This document shows positions 53,354 to 62,108 of a stretch of 64,000 bases of DNA, piece by piece. Under the pieces are notes generated by a model. It ran no database searches. It was not told the DNA's origin and saw only the letters and a list, made by a program, of their open reading frames with translations. The stretch is from Streptomonospora nanhaiensis. GTDB taxonomy: Bacteria > Actinomycetota > Actinomycetes > Streptosporangiales > Streptosporangiaceae. The translations under genes and the position numbers were made by a program. The stretch spans positions 3,720,001-3,784,000 of the forward strand of contig NZ_JACCFO010000001.1 of assembly GCF_013410565.1 (NCBI RefSeq), read 5' to 3'. Position 1 is the first letter of the stretch, and every line of letters starts with the position of its first letter.

Positions 53354-55206
53354 ACCTGCACACGCGCCCCCTTCGGTTTCCGGAGGGGGTTTTCAGTCGG
53401 TTGTCCTTTTCGGCAATCCGGCTCGCGGAGGAAAGGGCCGCCAGCATCCAATGCCGGGGGTCCCGCGTGGCGAGTGGGCGGCGTTCCTGGTGGCGGTGAA
53501 GGCGGCCGACCTGTAGGACGGGTTCGCACCCCGCACCCCCTCGGTCGACCGGCGTCACGGTGCGGCGCGGTGGGGGTGGGTGGTGTCCGGGGGCGGTGGG
53601 TGCGTCCGGGGGCGGGTGGGGGGGCGCTTCGGGTGGTGGCGGGGTTCCTCGGAAGCTTGGGGTTGGCCAGGGCGGGGACCGGTGAAGCCGGGGCCGCTGC
53701 CTTGGCGGCCTCCACCGCGGGCCGGACCTCGCGGACGAGGGCGGACAGCTCCCGCGCGGCCGCGCCCAGCCGGTTGCCGTGGAGGCCGTACTCCGTGGCG
53801 GCGGCGTCGAGGTTGTACAGGGCCAGGTCGAGGCTCATGGACTCTGCGGAGCGGTGTCCGCGCTGTCCCTCCCACGCCGCGCCCAGGGTCCGCGCCGGTG
53901 CGAGCGCCAGGTGGCCGGGCAGGTCGTCCATCGCCTGCCGGAGCCGGTGCCTGGCCTCCCGCAGGCCGGCGCGGTCGGCTCCCGATCCGGCCGGCTCGGA
54001 CCGGACCTCCACGGCGTCGATCTCGGCCACGAGCCGCCGGGCCCGCTCGTAGGCCTCCTGGGCCACCGGCAGCTGGAACCGGTACCGGTCGCGCGACTCC
54101 CGGAAGTCGCGGGCCGTCTCGGTCTCACCGACCACCGGCTCGATTCCGTGCCATCCCGCCAGCCCGGTGAGGAACGCCGCGAGTTCGCGGTCGTCCACGC
54201 CGCCGAAGGGCGTATCGGGCCCGCCCGTACTCCGCGGGAAGAGCGGAGGCCGTCCGCCCCGGCCGGGCGCGGCCTCGGCGGTGCGCGCGGGCGGCCCCGC
54301 CGCCCCGTCCACAGCCTGCCCGGCCGCCCTGTCCACGACCGGCCGGGCCGCCCCGTCCACAGCCGGGTGGGACGCCGCGCCCGCCGGCGGTCCGGTTGCC
54401 GCAAACGCCTCGGGGGCCCGGTCCCCGGTCAGCCGCTCCAGCCACTCCCGCGACTCCGCCAGGAGGCCGTCGCCGCCCCGGAGCGACAGCTCCCCGTCCA
54501 CGATCTCCAGCGCGGCGAGCACCTCGGGGGCGGGCCGCGCCGCCGGTGTCCGCCGCTCCCGCTCCGACCCGCGCCGGGCCCAGCCCCGCCGGGCCGCCTC
54601 GCCGATCTCCCCGTGGCGGCCGTTTGTCCCGCCGAGGGAGCCGCGCCCCGCCGTGTCGCCGGGCACCACGGCCTCGGCGGAGTCGAGCGCCCTCCGCAGC
54701 GCCGCCCATCCGGCCTCCAGTGCGCGCCGGCGCTCCTGGTAGGCCGCTGCCGCGTTGGCGAGGAACCGCAGGCCCTCGCCCAACCTGCGCCGGACGTGTT
54801 CGTCGTCCACCCCGAGGTGCCGGGCGGAGTCGGCGGTTGCGCGCTCGGTCGTGAAGTCGGGGTCGACTGCCGCGGAGCCGGGCAGCGCGTCCACCGCCTC
54901 CCGCAGGCGCCGGACCCGTTCGCGCGTGTCGGGGTCGGTGCCGGCGGCGCGGTCGAGGCCGAGGTCGAGGATTTGCCGCGCGTCGCCGTAGACCTCGCGC
55001 GTGGTCGTCCACAACCCGTGGTAGGCAAAGCGCGCGTGGTCGAACTCCTCCAGTCTCCGGGCGATCGCCCCTTGCGCGTACCGGAGCTTGGGCAGGTCGG
55101 CGAGGGAGTCCAGGACCTCGGTCAGCGCGGGCAGGATCCGGCTCTCGTCCATCCCGCCGAAGGGGACGGCGCGCGGGTCGTCGAACATGGGCGCGAACTC
55201 GGACAC
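53350..55206 (-). CDS. Large unknown protein with a duplicated all-alpha domain
   Basis: About 618 residues. Two related helical domains (residues about 16-190 and 333-500) share the opening PFGGMDESR / PFGGVDDRE and the spacing of RRLREAVDALPG / HRLRQAMDDLPG. An Ala/Arg/Gly-rich linker joins them. The last 110 residues are Pro/Arg-rich and run across the DUF397 scar and the GntR terminator, so this tail may be a recent read-through. No signal peptide or membrane helix. Start is uncertain: GTG 55206 (with CGGAG before it), GTG 55212 or ATG 55188. I do not recognise a family. Confidence 0.6.
   Translation of the reverse strand: MSEFAPMFDDPRAVPFGGMDESRILPALTEVLDSLADLPKLRYAQGAIARRLEEFDHARFAYHGLWTTTREVYGDARQILDLGLDRAAGTDPDTRERVRRLREAVDALPGSAAVDPDFTTERATADSARHLGVDDEHVRRRLGEGLRFLANAAAAYQERRRALEAGWAALRRALDSAEAVVPGDTAGRGSLGGTNGRHGEIGEAARRGWARRGSERERRTPAARPAPEVLAALEIVDGELSLRGGDGLLAESREWLERLTGDRAPEAFAATGPPAGAASHPAVDGAARPVVDRAAGQAVDGAAGPPARTAEAAPGRGGRPPLFPRSTGGPDTPFGGVDDRELAAFLTGLAGWHGIEPVVGETETARDFRESRDRYRFQLPVAQEAYERARRLVAEIDAVEVRSEPAGSGADRAGLREARHRLRQAMDDLPGHLALAPARTLGAAWEGQRGHRSAESMSLDLALYNLDAAATEYGLHGNRLGAAARELSALVREVRPAVEAAKAAAPASPVPALANPKLPRNPATTRSAPPPAPGRTHRPRTPPTPTAPHRDAGRPRGCGVRTRPTGRPPSPPPGTPPTRHAGPPALDAGGPFLREPDCRKGQPTENPLRKPKGARVQV
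53367..53393 (+). terminator. Terminator of the GntR gene
   Basis: CCCCCTTCGG (53367-53376) pairs with CCGGAGGGGG (53380-53389) with one G-T pair, then TTTT. It lies inside the C-terminal coding tail of the convergent large protein gene. Confidence 0.75.
53434..53456 (-). pseudogene. Fragment of an ATP-binding protein gene
   Basis: These 23 bases are identical to 52233-52255 inside the ATP-binding gene and encode the same segment, RHWMLAAL, on the minus strand. The similarity stops at both sides. Confidence 0.65.
53466..53516 (+). pseudogene. Remnant of a DUF397 gene 3' end
   Basis: The plus-strand frame reads RGEWAAFLVAVKAADL then TAG, which matches the usual C-terminus of DUF397 proteins. 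The rest of the gene is gone. The remnant touches the ATP-binding fragment, so an ATP-binding/DUF397 module was deleted here, leaving a scar. Confidence 0.65.
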
Positions 55207-55215
55207 GGGCACTCC

Positions 55216-55246
55216 GCACTGACGGCACTGACGGCACTGACGGCAC
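55216..55246. repeat. 9-bp tandem repeat in the leader of the large protein gene
   Basis: GCACTGACG repeated exactly three times (55216-55242) plus a partial fourth, just upstream of the start of the duplicated-domain gene. Copy number may vary and alter expression. Confidence 0.9.
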
Positions 55247-55392
55247 AAGAAACAAAAAACGAGGGCGCCGGACACGGGCGGGCACCCGGACCGACGGCAC
55301 ATCCTCACGCGAAACGGGCGGCGGGGCAACGCCCGGCCACCCGGTTCGCCCCGCCGCCCGCGGCCGCGCCCCGCCGCGCCTAGGCTGGGCGG

Positions 55393-56697
55393 GTGTCCTT
55401 CTACCGCGATCTCCGCGACGTGCTCCAGGGACCGCGGTTTCGCCGCCTGTTCGCCGTACGGCTGGTCTCGCAGTTCGCCGACGGGTTCTACCAGGCCGGG
55501 CTGGCGGGGTACGTCTTCTTCTCCCCCGAGCAGCACACCACCGCCGGCCAGGTCGCCGCGGCCTTCGCCGCGCTGCTGCTGCCGTTCTCGGTCGTGGGCC
55601 CGTTCGCGGGTGTCTTCATCGACAGGTGGTCACGTCGACAAGTCCTCGTGTGGTCCACGCTGGCCAAGGCGGCCCTGGCCGCCGCGACGGCCGCCCTGGT
55701 CTGGGCGGGGGCCGACGGCGCCGGGTTCCTGATGGCCGCGCTCGCGCTGCTGGGCCTGAACCGCTTCCTGCTGGCCGCGCTCTCGGCCGCGCTGCCGCAC
55801 GTGGTGCCGCACGCCAAGCTGATGATGGCCAACGCGGTCACCCCCTCCTGCGGCACGGCGGCCGCCTTCGCCGGCGCCGGCGCGGCGGCGGGGCTGCGGC
55901 TGCTCGGCGGCGACGGCGCCACCGGCACCGCCCTGGTCCTGCTGGGCGCCGCGACGGCGATGGCGGCGGCCGCGCCGATCGCCCTCACGCTGGGCCGCGC
56001 CGAACTCGGCCCCGACCTGGCCGAGCAGCCCGCCGCCGTCCGGGCCGCCCTCGGGCGGATCGCGGGCGGATTGGCCGACGGCGCGCGGCACATCTGGAGC
56101 CGCCGCCCGGCCCGCTACGGCCTGGCCACCATCGCCGCCCACCGGCTGGGCTACGGCGTCATGACGCTGATGACCCTGCTGCTGTACAACAACACCTTCA
56201 CGGCCGGCGGCGTCGCCGGGTTCGCCGGGTTCTCGGTGGCGCTGGGGGCCTCGGCCGCCGGGTTCCTGGCGGGTGCGGTCGCGACGCCGTGGGCCACCGC
56301 GCGGGTCTCCACCGACACCTGGATCGCCGCGCTGCTGGGCGCGGGCTGCGCCGCGCTCCTGGTGTTCGGGCTGCCGTTCTCGCCGGCGCTGTTCCCGGTG
56401 GCCGCGTTCGCGCTGGGCGTGGTCTCGCAGGGCGTGAAGGTGTCGGTCGACACGCTGGTTCAGCGACATGTCGACGACGCGTACCGGGGCCGGGTGTTCT
56501 CGGTCTACGACATGCTGTTCAACGCGGTGTTCGTGGCGGGCGCGGGCGTGGCGGCCGTCGCGGTGCCCCCGGCGGGGACCGGTGCGGCGGCCGTGGTGGC
56601 GCTCGCCGCCGGGTACGGCCTGGTGGCCTGCCTGTGGGCGGCGCGGGCGCGCGCGGTGCGCGGCGGGGGCGCGGCCGTGGCGGCCGACCAGGGCTGA
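55393..56697 (+). CDS. MFS transporter
   Basis: A 434-residue membrane protein with 12 predicted helices and the MFS loop FIDRWSRRQVLVWST. Ala/Gly-rich. It resembles exporters of the enterobactin-exporter/MFS_3 type. GTG 55393 (VSFYRDLRDV) is the only start that fits. It is divergent from the large unknown gene. Substrate unknown. Confidence 0.88.
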   Translation: MSFYRDLRDVLQGPRFRRLFAVRLVSQFADGFYQAGLAGYVFFSPEQHTTAGQVAAAFAALLLPFSVVGPFAGVFIDRWSRRQVLVWSTLAKAALAAATAALVWAGADGAGFLMAALALLGLNRFLLAALSAALPHVVPHAKLMMANAVTPSCGTAAAFAGAGAAAGLRLLGGDGATGTALVLLGAATAMAAAAPIALTLGRAELGPDLAEQPAAVRAALGRIAGGLADGARHIWSRRPARYGLATIAAHRLGYGVMTLMTLLLYNNTFTAGGVAGFAGFSVALGASAAGFLAGAVATPWATARVSTDTWIAALLGAGCAALLVFGLPFSPALFPVAAFALGVVSQGVKVSVDTLVQRHVDDAYRGRVFSVYDMLFNAVFVAGAGVAAVAVPPAGTGAAAVVALAAGYGLVACLWAARARAVRGGGAAVAADQG

Positions 56698-56911
56698 GCG
56701 GCGGTCCGGCCGGGCGCGCAGCCGGTCTGCGGTCGGTCCGGCGCCGTGTCGACATGTCGGCACGGCGCGCCGCCGGTCCTCCGGCCCGCCCGTCCCCGGG
56801 CCGGAGGGTGTCCGACGCGCCCCGTCGCGCCGCCCGGTCGGCATGTCGACAAAGCGCTTCGGCGACCCGCTCGGGGGCACCCCGGCGCGGGGGCCCGCCG
56901 ACCGCATCCGC

Positions 56912-57580
56912 CTACCCGCCGGAGCGGGCGTTGGTGACGACGACGCGGACCGCCGCGCGCACCCCCGGGACGGCCGCGTCGACATGGGCGTGCAGCGCCG
57001 CGATCGCGTGCCGGTTCGCGCGGCGCTCCCGCCCGGTGAACACGCTGCCGACGTCGCCCTCGACCGCGAGCGAGGCCAGAACCGCATCCTCGACGGGCGC
57101 CGCCGCCGGGTCGCCGCCGAGCACCGCCGCGCGCACCCGCTCGCGCAGCGGGCGGATCTCGTCGGGGCGGAGGGGGGTGACCGTGCGCAGCGGCACCACT
57201 CCGAGCAGGCGGCGGGTCCGCACCGTGATCACGCCGGCCTCGGCCAGCCGCTCGCGCACGGTCCGCTCGGCCGCGCCGGGCTCGCGCATCACCAGGCCGG
57301 TCCACCGGCGCGGCCGGTCCCAGGGCACCTCGGCCAGGACCCGCGCCAGGAGCGGGTCCTCGGGTTCGCCGTCGCCGCCCCGGCGGGCGGCCTTGCCGTC
57401 CTGGTCGGCGAGCAGGCCGCGCAGGGACAGCTCCGCCAGGGCGGCGCCGCGCAGCAGCGCGTGGCGGTACAGGCCGCTGTAGGGGTCGAGACGGTCGCGG
57501 TCCAGGTCGTAGCTGAGGAGGTAGAGCCGCTCGGGCAGGGTCGGCGCCGCGTGCCCGCCGGTGGAGGAGTGGGGGTCCAT
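56912..57580 (-). CDS. GPP34 family phosphoprotein
   Basis: A 222-residue protein of the GOLPH3/GPP34 family. The opening LPERLYLLSYDLDRDRLD and the helical core LLRGAALAELSLRG are typical. The eukaryotic relatives bind phosphatidylinositol 4-phosphate; the bacterial function is unknown. It lies alone between the MFS and cca genes. Confidence 0.85.
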   Translation of the reverse strand: MDPHSSTGGHAAPTLPERLYLLSYDLDRDRLDPYSGLYRHALLRGAALAELSLRGLLADQDGKAARRGGDGEPEDPLLARVLAEVPWDRPRRWTGLVMREPGAAERTVRERLAEAGVITVRTRRLLGVVPLRTVTPLRPDEIRPLRERVRAAVLGGDPAAAPVEDAVLASLAVEGDVGSVFTGRERRANRHAIAALHAHVDAAVPGVRAAVRVVVTNARSGG

Positions 57581-57758
57581 GCCCCCATTCCAGCCGCCAC
57601 CGCGCCCGGCCGCCAGATGACACCGTCATCGCCCGGCGGTGAGGTTTCGCGCCGGGCGCCCATGACAGGTGTCACAGCGCCCCCGGCCCCGGGCGCCGCC
57701 GCTTCACCCGCCGTCGGTTCGCCGACTCAGCGCTTCAGCGGTTCGCCGACATGTCGAC

Positions 57759-59264
57759 TCAGGCGTCCGTGTCGGCGTGCCGCTTCGCCCAGGCGCGCAG
57801 CTCCGCCGCCGCGGCCTCCTTCTCCATCGGGCCGTTCTCCAGCCGCAGCTCCAGCAGGAACCGCCACGCCTTGCCCACCACCGGGCCGGGACCGATGCCC
57901 AGGATCTCCTGGATCTCGTTGCCGTCGAGGTCGGGCCGGACCTTGTTCAGCTCCTCCTCCTCGGCCAGGCGCTCGATCCGGCGCTCGATGTCGTCGTAGG
58001 CGCGGGCCAGGGCCGCCGCCTTGCGCCGGTTGCGAGTGGTGCAGTCGGCGCGGGTCAGCACGTGCAGCCGCTGGAGCAGGTCGCCGGCGTCGCGGGCGTA
58101 GCGGCGCACCGCGGAGTCGGTCCACTCGCCCTTGCCGTACCCGTGGAAGCGCAGGTGCAGGGCCACGAGCTTGCTGACGTCGGCGATGACGTCCTTGGGG
58201 AACCGCAGCGCGCCGAGCCGGTGTTTGGCCATCGAGGCGCCCACGACCTCGTGGTGGTGGAAGGTGACCCGGCCGCCCGACTCGAACGCGCGGGTCTTGG
58301 GCTTGCCGATGTCGTGCAGCAGCGCGGCCAGGCGCAGCACCAGGTCGGGCGCCATGCCGCGCGCCCGCTCAAGTTCGATCGCCTGGTCCAGCACGGTCAG
58401 CGAGTGCTCGTAGACGTCCTTGTGCCGGTGGTGCTCGTCGATCTCCAGCCGCATCTTGGGAATCTCGGGCAGCACGTGCTCGGCCACGCCGAGGTCGACC
58501 ATCAGCTCCACGCCCCGGCGGGGGTCGGCGCTGACCATGAGCTTGGTCAGCTCGTCGCGGATGCGCTCGGCCGAGACGATCGACAGCCGGTCGGCCAGCG
58601 CGGCCGCGGCCTCGCGCACCTCGGGGGTGGGCGACATCCGCAGCTGGGCCGCGAACCGCACCGCGCGCATGATGCGCAGCGGGTCGTCGGTGAAGGAGTC
58701 CTCGGGGCGGCCGGGCGTGCGCAGCCGGCGCGCCCGCAGGTCGGCGAGGCCGCCGAAGGGGTCGACGAACTCCCGGTCGGGCAGCCGCACCGCCATGGCG
58801 TTGACGGTGAAGTCGCGGCGCACGAGGTCCTCGTACAGCGAGGTGCCGTAGTGGACCTCCGGCTTGCGCGACTTCGGCTGGTAGGACTCGCTGCGGTAGG
58901 TGGTGATCTCCAGCTGCAGCCCGCCCTTGCGCAGGCCCACCGTGCCGAAGTCGATGCCGACCGTCCACACGGCGTCGGCCCAGCCGTCGACCAGCGACAA
59001 AATGGTCTGCGGCACGGCGTCGGTGGTGAGGTCGAGGTCGTTGACCGGGCGCCCGAGCAGGGCGTCGCGCACCGGCCCGCCCACCAGCGCGATCTCGTGG
59101 CCGCCGCGCGTGAACAGCTCGCCCAGCTCCGCCAGGACCGTGCCGATCGAGTCGAACAGGTCGGAGACGGCGGCCCGCTGCTCGCCGGTGAGGCGGCCTG
59201 GCGGGGCGGCCTCACCGGTCACCGGCTGGCGGGGGGTCTCACCTGGAAGCGCTGAATTCGGCAC
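57759..59264 (-). CDS. cca: CCA tRNA nucleotidyltransferase
   Basis: A 501-residue enzyme that adds or repairs the CCA end of tRNA. The nucleotidyltransferase motif is GGPVRDALLGRPVNDLDL; the segment RRDFTVNAMAV follows, and an HD domain (LLHDIGKPKTR) forms the C-terminal half. GTG 59264 (VPNSALPGE) is the likely start, though the frame extends upstream. One of the tRNA-Ser genes in this window (11827) lacks an encoded CCA, so it needs this enzyme. Confidence 0.94.
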   Translation of the reverse strand: MPNSALPGETPRQPVTGEAAPPGRLTGEQRAAVSDLFDSIGTVLAELGELFTRGGHEIALVGGPVRDALLGRPVNDLDLTTDAVPQTILSLVDGWADAVWTVGIDFGTVGLRKGGLQLEITTYRSESYQPKSRKPEVHYGTSLYEDLVRRDFTVNAMAVRLPDREFVDPFGGLADLRARRLRTPGRPEDSFTDDPLRIMRAVRFAAQLRMSPTPEVREAAAALADRLSIVSAERIRDELTKLMVSADPRRGVELMVDLGVAEHVLPEIPKMRLEIDEHHRHKDVYEHSLTVLDQAIELERARGMAPDLVLRLAALLHDIGKPKTRAFESGGRVTFHHHEVVGASMAKHRLGALRFPKDVIADVSKLVALHLRFHGYGKGEWTDSAVRRYARDAGDLLQRLHVLTRADCTTRNRRKAAALARAYDDIERRIERLAEEEELNKVRPDLDGNEIQEILGIGPGPVVGKAWRFLLELRLENGPMEKEAAAAELRAWAKRHADTDA

Positions 59265-59551
59265 ACCACCAGAGATTAGGTGTCGCGGTCCCGTGTTGCG
59301 AATCGGCGCCGGTCGGGGGCCCGGGAGTGCCCCGCTGATCCGACGATCCGATCCGGAAGGGCAACGACCGCGTTCCGCGCGGGCCGTAATGCTTCGGAGC
59401 GCCCCGCCCGAAGCGGTATTGTGCACACCAGTCCACCGCGACATCCGCCGCCCCGTTCGGCCGTTCGCAGCGACCCGCGAGACCGCGGCACCGTGCATCA
59501 GCATCCACATCCCCCGCGGGCCATCGTCAACCTCATGGAAGACCAACTGGC

Positions 59552-62041
59552 GTGCGTCGACTCCTTCACGTAGGCGCGGTCGCGGCCACGACCGCCGCCC
59601 TTCTCCCGGCCCTGGCCGCGTTCAGTCCTGCGCAGGCCCCCGCGGCCGACCCGGGCCAGGCCGACAACCGGCCCGATCCGCTCGTCGTGGAGGAGATCAC
59701 CCCCACCTCCGTCGGGCGCAACAGCACGGTCGAGATCACCGGCGAGGTCACCAACACCACCGAGCGGGCGGTCGAGGACGTCACCGTCCGGTTCCGCTAC
59801 TCCACCACCGGCGTGGCCGACCGCTCCGAACTGGACGCCTACGCCGCCGGCGAGGGGGTGCAGCCGGAGTCCGTGGGCGCCGACACCGAGATCGAGGGCG
59901 GCCTGGAGCCCGGGGAGTCCGCGGAGTTCACCCTGCGCGTCGAGGCCGCCGACCTGGACCTCTCGGAGTTCGGCGTGTACCCGATGGTGGTCGAGGCGGT
60001 GAACGGCGCCGGCGCGGACATGGGCGCCAAGCGGACCTTCCTGCCCTACCGCGGCGGGTCGGCGCCCGACCCCGTGGGCATCGCGTGGGTGTGGCCGCTG
60101 ATGGACTGCCCTCAGCGCGCCGACGACGACACCTATCTCGGCGGTTCGCTGACCGAAAGCCTCGCCCCCGAGGGGCGGCTCGGCCGCCTGCTGACCGCGG
60201 GCGCGCAGAACGACGACGTGTCGCTGGACCCCGCCGAGCCCGGCGAATCCGCCGAACCCACCGAGTCAGCCGAGCCCAGCGCCTCGGCGTCGCCCTCGCC
60301 CGGCGGCGGCGCCGACGACGAGGAATCCGGCGGCGCGGGGTCCGGCGGCTCCGCGGACTCCCCCGCGGTACCCGTGACCTGGGCGGTCGACCCCGGCCTG
60401 CTCGACGACATCGACCGGCTGACCTCCCCCTACCAGGTGATGGCCGACGACGGCGCCGCCACCGCCCCCGCCGACATGGAGGCCAGCGCCGCCGCCGAGG
60501 TCTGGCTGGACCAGGCGCGCGCGGCGCTCGCCGACGACGCGGTGATCGCCACCCCCTACGCCTCGGCCGACCTCGCCGCCCTGCTGCGGCACGACCTCGA
60601 CAGCGACGCCGAGACCGCGATCGCCCTGGGCTACGACACCGTGGAGCGCGTGCTGGGCCTGCCCGCCGAGCCCGCCCTGGCCGTGCCCGCCGACGGCATG
60701 CTCAACACCCCCACCCGCGAGCTGTACCAGCGCATGGGCGCCACCGGCTTCCTGCTGCGCGAGGCCGCGATGCCCGCCGCCTCGTGGGTGGGCCACACCC
60801 CCTCGGCCGCGGCACCGCTGGACCTGGGCGAGGGCGAGGAGGGCACCGCCCTGGTGGCCGACAGCGGCCTGACCGAGGTGCTCGACGCCGACACCTCCGA
60901 CCCCGGCGACGCGGCGCTCGCCCAGCAGCGGTTCGCCGCGGAGACCGCGATGATCGCCGCGGAGCGTCCGGGCACCGACCGCACCGTGGTGGCCTACCCC
61001 CCCGCCGACTGGAACCCCGGCGCCGGCTTCGCCCAGGGCGTGCTGGAGGCCACCGACACCCTGCCGTGGCTGGAGCCGGTGGACCTCAACGACGTCCGCC
61101 CCGAAGGCGGGGCGGCCGGCCAGGACCGCACCGGCCCCGAGTACCCCCGCTCGGCGTCCCGCGCCGAGCTGAGCGGGTCCTACCTCGACGAGGTCAAGGA
61201 CATCCGGGGCAACATCCGGCTCTTCAACAGCATTCTGGTCGACGAGGAGGACCCGTTCCGGCCCGCCGTCCTGCGGCTGGAGTCGGTGGCCTGGCGGGAG
61301 CGCGACGACCTGTCCGAAACCGCGGTCGACCGCGTGGCCGACGCGGTGCGCACCGACATGGAGAAGGTCCGCATCATCCCCTCCGAGCCGGTGACCCTGG
61401 CCAGCGCCACCGGCACCATCGGGGTGCTGATCGCCAACGACCTGGAGGACCACACGGTCCGGGTCAATTTGTCGCTGCTGTCGGCCAACCCCGAGCGGCT
61501 GGCCATCGGCAACTACCAGGACCCCATCCAGGACCCCATCGAGATCGGCCCCGGCGACCGGACCACCGTCTACGTGCGGCTGACCGCCCGGGTCAACGGC
61601 CGCACGATGATCCAGATGAACCTGCACAACATCAGCGGCGAGCCGATCGCCGAGGAGCAGTTCCTGTCGGTGAACGCCACCGGTATGGGCACCCAGGCCC
61701 TGGTGATCAGCGGCGCGGGCGCCCTGGTGCTGGTGGCCGCGCTGACCCCGCGAGCGCTGCGCAAGTGGCGGCGCGGGCGCGAAACCGCCGCCGCGGCCGA
61801 ACCCCCCGAGGGCACCGAGGGCACCGAAAGCGCGGAAGACGCCGAGGGCGCCGTGTCCGAGGGCACCGGCACGGCCCAGCAGGACACCTCCGCCGGTGAC
61901 GGCGGCGCGGCGCCGGGCGAGTCGCCCGCCCCGATGCAGGAGAATGAGGAAGAACCCCCTTCCACCCGGCCCGGCGGCCCCGACACCGCCCCGCCCTCCG
62001 GTGGCAAGGGCGGCACCGGCGACTCCCCGGCCGGTGGCTGA
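59552..62041 (+). CDS. DUF6049 family secreted/membrane-anchored protein
   Basis: An 829-residue envelope protein. A signal peptide (LLHVGAVAATTAALLPALAA) is followed by an Ig-like NEW3-type beta domain (about 45-165), a Ser/Pro/Glu-rich insert (about 225-275), a large alpha/beta domain, and a C-terminal membrane helix (about 710-735) with a basic, then acidic cytoplasmic tail. The family regularly precedes murJ in actinobacteria; function is unknown, but cell-envelope assembly is inferred. The start is GTG 59552; GGAAG stands 11 bases upstream. Confidence 0.82.
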   Translation: MRRLLHVGAVAATTAALLPALAAFSPAQAPAADPGQADNRPDPLVVEEITPTSVGRNSTVEITGEVTNTTERAVEDVTVRFRYSTTGVADRSELDAYAAGEGVQPESVGADTEIEGGLEPGESAEFTLRVEAADLDLSEFGVYPMVVEAVNGAGADMGAKRTFLPYRGGSAPDPVGIAWVWPLMDCPQRADDDTYLGGSLTESLAPEGRLGRLLTAGAQNDDVSLDPAEPGESAEPTESAEPSASASPSPGGGADDEESGGAGSGGSADSPAVPVTWAVDPGLLDDIDRLTSPYQVMADDGAATAPADMEASAAAEVWLDQARAALADDAVIATPYASADLAALLRHDLDSDAETAIALGYDTVERVLGLPAEPALAVPADGMLNTPTRELYQRMGATGFLLREAAMPAASWVGHTPSAAAPLDLGEGEEGTALVADSGLTEVLDADTSDPGDAALAQQRFAAETAMIAAERPGTDRTVVAYPPADWNPGAGFAQGVLEATDTLPWLEPVDLNDVRPEGGAAGQDRTGPEYPRSASRAELSGSYLDEVKDIRGNIRLFNSILVDEEDPFRPAVLRLESVAWRERDDLSETAVDRVADAVRTDMEKVRIIPSEPVTLASATGTIGVLIANDLEDHTVRVNLSLLSANPERLAIGNYQDPIQDPIEIGPGDRTTVYVRLTARVNGRTMIQMNLHNISGEPIAEEQFLSVNATGMGTQALVISGAGALVLVAALTPRALRKWRRGRETAAAAEPPEGTEGTESAEDAEGAVSEGTGTAQQDTSAGDGGAAPGESPAPMQENEEEPPSTRPGGPDTAPPSGGKGGTGDSPAGG

Positions 62042-62108
62042 GCAAGGCGGACATCCCCCGCTGCGCGGCGCTTCGCCCTGCCCACGCAATCCCGAAAGGA
62101 GCCGGCCT

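Noticed and set aside
53232-53558. A minus-strand 108-codon gene holding the RHWMLAAL segment
   Set aside because: Only about eight residues match the ATP-binding protein and the rest is unrelated, so it is treated as a gene fragment, not a gene.
58900-61899. A 999-codon plus-strand open frame
   Set aside because: It overlaps cca in antisense and the DUF6049 gene in another frame; the product is Arg-rich and featureless, while both overlapped genes have clear family motifs.
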